Source: Caryophanales bacterium UBA5732
GTDB taxonomy: Bacteria; Bacillota_I; Bacilli_A; Izemoplasmatales; Hujiaoplasmataceae
DNA: 10,163 nucleotides
Direction of reading: 5' to 3'
Assembly (NCBI GenBank): GCA_002419445.1
Contig: DIGC01000022.1
Span: forward strand, 1 to 10,163
Positions 6,920 through 10,163 of the stretch are shown here, in pieces; the first letter of the stretch is position 1; every line of letters starts with the position of its first letter. The translations under genes were made by a program, and so were the position numbers. The notes under the pieces are model-generated. The model was given only the letters and a program-made list of their open reading frames with translations, was not told the DNA's origin and did not search any database.

Positions 6920-8179
6920 TTAAGTGTAGATATAGACGGTATCAATTTTAATCGTTTTAATTAAGTCAATTAATTCTGTCTTTTTGATGTTTTCAATCGC
7001 TTTTTTACGTTTTTCAAGATCAAAAGGTTCATTATACCGGATAAAATCAATAACGTTATAGATTAATAATTTATATTGAGAATCAACCGATGTTTCTAAA
7101 CGATTAATTAAGTTTTTCTTAGCTTGATTAAAAAGTTCATCTTCAATAAGTCCGTTTTGGCAGTCTAAGAGTTGTTTTGCGACTTCTTTCACTGCTTTTT
7201 CTCGATTTTCTTTACTTGTTTCTAAATTGACAAAAAACAAGTCATTTCCCGGACTATAATATGAATAAACATAGTAAGAAAGATTAAGTTTTTCCCTAAT
7301 GTTGGTAAACAATTTTGAATTTTCAAACGCTCCAAATAATTCATTGAATAAAGACATGATGGTCGCGCTTTTTTGAGTGTGCGGGAAACCTAAATCATAA
7401 CCGATAAAGATGCGAGTTTGACCTGTCGAAGTATTATCGATAACTTCATTTATTTCAGTTGCAGGATTAAAATGATTTTTAAAGGTAAATGATTTTGATT
7501 CATGAATTTTAATCCGATTAATCTTTGATTTAATCAACTCATCCATCTCTTCAAAATCAAAATCACCACCGATAAAGATTTGTAGGCGGTCTTCATTAAT
7601 CATTTTTTGATAGGTTTCGTTTATCGTCTTGTGAGTAACTTGATCAAGATATTTTGTTTCAGGAAAGAACGTAATATGATCAGTGTTATTCCTTGTGTAA
7701 GTTCTCATAAATTGATAATAAGAATAAGCATTCTTATTTTGTTTTAAACTTGATAACAGTTCTTGAGTTTGCATTAATTTTTCTTTTACAGTTTTTTTAG
7801 GGATTAAACCTTTATACGTCTTGGGATTGTAGATAATTTCCAATAACACATCAAAAGCTTGGGAAAAAATCTTTTCCTCGCCCAGGTATTTATCGCTTAC
7901 ACTGCTGATAATAAACATGGTTATATCCAAATTACCTTCAAAGTGATAGTGATTTACTTTCGATAAACCATAGAGATTATCACAGACCAGTTTAAGATTT
8001 TCCGTGCTCGGATATTTATTTGTACTGTCAAGAAGGATTTCTGTTAAGAAGTTTTTTTCATTGAATGTCGTTGGATCGACTTCATTAGTAAAAACAAAGA
8101 AAGCTTCGATAGTTTTAAACTTCTTGATTGGCACGTAGTATAAATCGATGCCAAGAATCTCTCTTTTGACTATTTTCAC
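6920..8179 (-). CDS. Catalytically dead M16 family protein, YmfF-like (partner subunit)
   Basis: A 419-residue M16-fold protein paired with the YmfH-like gene downstream. Where the zinc motif should be, the sequence reads NFLTE (43-47), so both His ligands and the properly placed catalytic Glu are absent; it should not bind zinc. The C-terminal half keeps the family's substrate-binding style segment with Arg and Tyr (FTNIREKLNLSYYVYS), which in two-chain M16 enzymes completes the chamber of the active partner. No signal peptide or membrane helix is seen. The start is GTG at 8179, with GAGG (8190-8187) seven bases upstream; an ATG two bases further upstream is out of frame and runs straight into TGA. 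An intrinsic terminator ends directly beside the ribosome binding site, and I find no convincing promoter in between, so expression probably depends on read-through or on a promoter inside deoD. The family is secure; function is inferred. Confidence 0.9.
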   Translation of the reverse strand: MKIVKREILGIDLYYVPIKKFKTIEAFFVFTNEVDPTTFNEKNFLTEILLDSTNKYPSTENLKLVCDNLYGLSKVNHYHFEGNLDITMFIISSVSDKYLGEEKIFSQAFDVLLEIIYNPKTYKGLIPKKTVKEKLMQTQELLSSLKQNKNAYSYYQFMRTYTRNNTDHITFFPETKYLDQVTHKTINETYQKMINEDRLQIFIGGDFDFEEMDELIKSKINRIKIHESKSFTFKNHFNPATEINEVIDNTSTGQTRIFIGYDLGFPHTQKSATIMSLFNELFGAFENSKLFTNIREKLNLSYYVYSYYSPGNDLFFVNLETSKENREKAVKEVAKQLLDCQNGLIEDELFNQAKKNLINRLETSVDSQYKLLIYNVIDFIRYNEPFDLEKRKKAIENIKKTELIDLIKTIKIDTVYIYT

Positions 8180-8186
8180 ATGTTCA

Positions 8187-8190
8187 CCTC
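8187..8190 (-). promoter_or_regulatory. Ribosome binding site for the GTG start of the YmfF-like gene
   Basis: GAGG on the minus strand, seven bases before the GTG at 8179. It decides for the GTG, because the nearby ATG (8181-8179) is in another frame and is followed at once by a stop. It directly follows the U-tract of the upstream terminator. Confidence 0.75.
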
Positions 8191-8217
8191 AAAAAAAAGG
8201 TTTGTTTAAACCTTTTT
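8191..8217 (-). terminator. Intrinsic terminator after deoD
   Basis: A perfect 10-bp stem (AAAAAGGTTT at 8217-8208 with AAACCTTTTT at 8203-8194), a four-base loop, and a run of eight T ending at 8191 on the minus strand. It begins inside the deoD stop codon and ends one base before the ribosome binding site of the next gene. The sequence is nearly symmetrical, so it could also act on plus-strand transcripts, but there are none to expect here. The stem is AT-rich with only two G-C pairs, so termination may be partial. Confidence 0.85.
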
Positions 8218-8923
8218 ATTCTGCCATTTCTAAGGCAATTTTCATCATATTTGTAAAAGCTGTTTGCCGTTCTTCGGGTGTAGTGCTTTCATTAGTTACT
8301 AACGAATCAGATACAGTCAGAAGACAAGCAGCGTTTTTCTTTAAAACATTTGCATTGTGGAAGAGAGCGAATGACTCCATTTCTACACCCAGAAGATTTT
8401 TCTCTTGAGCGAACTCAAGAACTTCATCAGAATATTCTCTATAGAAGACATCTGAAGAATGGATTTTTCCTTTTACTACAGGAATATTTAGTTCTTTAGA
8501 AATTTTTTCTAGTTTTTCATTGATCAGTTTAGATGCGGATAAAGTAGTTTTTTCGCATTTAGCTTGAGCTAAAGCAAAACTTGATTCGGAGTATGCTTCA
8601 GTGACTAAAATTGTATCATAAACTTTTAAATCTTTAGTGTACGCTCCGCATGAACCGATTCTGATAATTGTCTCAACATCAAAAAACTTATATAATTCGT
8701 AAGAGTAAATTCCGATTGACGGCATTCCCATACCTGAGCCCATAACAGAGATTTTTCTTCCTTTATAAAACCCGGTATAACCGAACATATTTCTAACGGA
8801 ATTAAATTGGCTGACATCGCTTAAGAAAGTATCGGCGATATATTTCGCACGTAATGGATCTCCAGGCATTAAGACAACTTTCGCTATATCTTTTTTTTCA
8901 GCATTAATGTGTGGTGTCGACAT
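8216..8923 (-). CDS. deoD: Purine-nucleoside phosphorylase, DeoD type (hexameric class)
   Basis: Cytoplasmic enzyme that splits purine (deoxy)nucleosides with phosphate into the base and (deoxy)ribose-1-phosphate. It has 235 residues, the normal length for bacterial DeoD. Equivalents of the E. coli active-site residues are all present: His5, Gly21 and Arg25 (PGDPLRAKYIA), Arg44, Arg88 and Ser91 (RIGSCG), Glu181-Met182-Glu183 (GVEMES), Ser205-Asp206 (catalytic Asp) and Arg219. The ATG at 8923 shares one base with the stop of the membrane protein gene (TAATG) and has AAAGGAG about seven bases upstream. With deoC in the same operon, the deoxyribose-1-phosphate it makes can be isomerised (by a phosphopentomutase not seen here) and cleaved. 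The operon ends in the terminator directly after it. Identity is certain. Confidence 0.98.
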   Translation of the reverse strand: MSTPHINAEKKDIAKVVLMPGDPLRAKYIADTFLSDVSQFNSVRNMFGYTGFYKGRKISVMGSGMGMPSIGIYSYELYKFFDVETIIRIGSCGAYTKDLKVYDTILVTEAYSESSFALAQAKCEKTTLSASKLINEKLEKISKELNIPVVKGKIHSSDVFYREYSDEVLEFAQEKNLLGVEMESFALFHNANVLKKNAACLLTVSDSLVTNESTTPEERQTAFTNMMKIALEMAE

Positions 8924-9498
8924 TATTTTTCTCCTTTTATTCTACGATTAATTTTGGTTATTACCTCTGCGTTAGCAACCACTGCGAACGGATAAGTCGT
9001 ACCCATTAGCGTGCCTTGAAAAAGGTAAGTTTTTTTGGTTTTATCAAGATATCCGAGAATTACGGAAAAATCCTTCCCGTAGGCGATAGTGATACTTTGT
9101 TGCCGATCTTTTTTGCCTCTAGGTTGATTGAAAGCCTCCATAAACATGTCGTCGCCTTTAAAATAGATAGCGGTTTTTTTAAGGAAATATCCTTGGAAAT
9201 TCTTCTCCAACACGGGGATATATAAATCGATATCTTTGTCTTTAGCTGATAAGTGAGTATAAAATTGATCCATCAGTTTACTGGAAAATCTTGAGATGAT
9301 CAAATCGCGAGTTAAACTGTAAATAACTGCTAATACAATGACAATTCCCAGGGTGAACCAATCGAGTAATTCGGCAAAGTAAAAAATTACTAAAGTAAAA
9401 CTAACAGTTATTCCAAAATAGAATAGAAATCTGATAGGATTGAAACTTTTTATAAGTTTCTTGGATTCAGCGAATACTTGCGCTTGTAAATTATTCAT
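8923..9498 (-). CDS. Uncharacterised two-helix membrane protein between deoC and deoD
   Basis: I do not recognise a family for these 191 residues. The first 20 residues form a short, likely amphipathic cytoplasmic segment with several Lys. Two hydrophobic helices follow, at about 24-43 and 47-63, separated by a very short turn containing Glu43, Asp46 and Trp47. Arg and Lys flank both sides, so N- and C-termini are probably both inside. The remaining ~125 residues look like a soluble alpha/beta domain with alternating hydrophobic strands in its second half, ending in a basic tail. No signal-peptidase or lipoprotein site is visible. It overlaps deoC and deoD by one base on each side (TAATG twice), so it is firmly part of the operon. 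Its own Shine-Dalgarno is weak (GAAGG, about 12 bases away), so it may rely on translation of deoC. A role with nucleoside or deoxyribose handling is only suggested by position; it is too small and has too few helices to be a transporter by itself. Confidence 0.85.
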   Translation of the reverse strand: MNNLQAQVFAESKKLIKSFNPIRFLFYFGITVSFTLVIFYFAELLDWFTLGIVIVLAVIYSLTRDLIISRFSSKLMDQFYTHLSAKDKDIDLYIPVLEKNFQGYFLKKTAIYFKGDDMFMEAFNQPRGKKDRQQSITIAYGKDFSVILGYLDKTKKTYLFQGTLMGTTYPFAVVANAEVITKINRRIKGEK

Positions 9499-10154
9499 TA
9501 ATAGCCCGAACCTTCTTGATTATTCATCAAAGTAACGCCATTGGAAGTGCCGATTCTTGTCGCACCGGCATTAACCATATTCGTTAAATCTTCTTTTGTT
9601 TTAACGCCTCCAGCAGCTTTAACTTCTTTACCGTTGACATTATCTTTCATAATTTTAACCGCTTCTTTCGTGGCTCCAGAAGTGCCAAATCCGGTTGAGG
9701 TTTTGATAAAATTAGCATTGGTTTTACCAACAATTTCACTAACTTTTTTTATCTCTTCTTCATCTAGATAACAAATTTCCACGATAACTTTAACAGTTTT
9801 ACCCATTGCAGCTTTTACAACTTGATTGATTTCGTTTTCGATATAATCGTAGTCTTTTTCTTTAAACTTACCGATGTTGATAACCATGTCGATTTCATCA
9901 GCGCCGTTGCTGACGGCGTTTAAGGTTTCAAATACTTTAGTTTCGACAGTATTGGCTCCTAAAGGGAAGCCAATTACAGTACAAGTCAAAACTTCAGAAC
10001 CCGCTAATTGTTCGCTACAATACTTCACATGAGTAGGATTGACGCAAACACTCTTGAAATTATATTTCTTAGCTTCTTCTAGCAGTTGATCAATTTCTTT
10101 TTTTGTGCCAAAAGCTTTTAGATATGTATGATCTATCATTTTATTAATTTCCAT
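9498..10154 (-). CDS. deoC: Deoxyribose-phosphate aldolase
   Basis: Class I aldolase (TIM barrel, cytoplasm) that splits 2-deoxyribose-5-phosphate into glyceraldehyde-3-phosphate and acetaldehyde, feeding deoxynucleosides into glycolysis. It has 218 residues, the usual size for Bacillota and Mollicutes DeoC. Schiff-base Lys151 lies in FIKTSTGF; the helper residues Asp89 (in ADEIDMVIN) and Lys179 (in EVKAAGG) are in place, and the phosphate-binding AAGGVKT and GTSNG loops are present. The C-terminus is short and ends in Tyr, which is also the final residue of E. coli DeoC. The ATG at 10154 has AGGA five bases upstream, right at the window edge, so the promoter or any upstream deo gene cannot be seen. 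The stop overlaps the start of the membrane protein gene by one base. Identity is certain. Confidence 0.98.
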   Translation of the reverse strand: MEINKMIDHTYLKAFGTKKEIDQLLEEAKKYNFKSVCVNPTHVKYCSEQLAGSEVLTCTVIGFPLGANTVETKVFETLNAVSNGADEIDMVINIGKFKEKDYDYIENEINQVVKAAMGKTVKVIVEICYLDEEEIKKVSEIVGKTNANFIKTSTGFGTSGATKEAVKIMKDNVNGKEVKAAGGVKTKEDLTNMVNAGATRIGTSNGVTLMNNQEGSGY

Positions 10155-10163
10155 ATTATTCCT

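Noticed and set aside
8229..8272. Possible promoter for the YmfF-like gene in the last 60 bases of deoD (TTTACA and TATGAT-like hexamers)
   Set aside because: The hexamers are not paired at a 16-18 base spacing with an acceptable partner in either case.
1..10163. Mobile element, CRISPR array, tRNA cluster, toxin-antitoxin or defence system
   Set aside because: No direct repeats with spacers, terminal inverted repeats, transposase, integrase, nuclease or toxin-like genes were seen; the genes are housekeeping or metabolic with uniform AT-rich composition.

Overview
The window is a compact, AT-rich bacterial segment in which every gene I can support reads right to left (minus strand). Tryptophan is encoded by TGG and no gene needs TGA read as Trp, so the standard code applies. 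Low GC, T-box control, the valS-folC pair and a YmfF/YmfH-type peptidase pair all suggest a low-GC Bacillota or Acholeplasma/Izemoplasma-like bacterium. The species cannot be fixed from the sequence.

In transcription order there are three blocks. (1) 10154 to 8191: deoC, an uncharacterised two-helix membrane protein and deoD are joined by one-base stop/start overlaps (TAATG) and closed by a strong intrinsic terminator. This is a deoxynucleoside salvage operon with one gene of unknown role. (2) 8179 to 4276: two M16-family proteins, the first without the zinc motif and the second with it (YmfF/YmfH-like), then the ribosome-assembly GTPase EngB and an uncharacterised SAM methyltransferase. EngB has its own good promoter, whose -35 box lies over the stop codon of the second M16 gene. 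(3) 4360 to 1: a promoter inside the 3' end of the methyltransferase gene drives a complete T-box leader, followed by a NUDIX hydrolase, valS and folC (folC runs off the left edge). The specifier codon reads GUA (Val) and the antiterminator bulge reads UGGU, matching a tRNA ending ACCA. The leader should therefore sense uncharged tRNA-Val and raise expression of valyl-tRNA synthetase.

The only non-coding stretch of note is about 4074-4275, which is the T-box leader; the rest is almost gapless coding sequence. I corrected two gene starts. The NUDIX and methyltransferase frames each extend 12 bases upstream to a TTG codon, but in both cases that TTG overlaps the Shine-Dalgarno sequence of the ATG just inside, so the ATG is the real start.

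I see no mobile elements, CRISPR arrays, tRNA or rRNA genes, or phage genes. I do not see a convincing new biological system. The most interesting points are the T-box stem I encoded partly inside the methyltransferase gene, the NUDIX gene placed first under valine T-box control, the terminator that abuts the ribosome binding site of the first M16 gene, and the unknown membrane protein in the deo operon.
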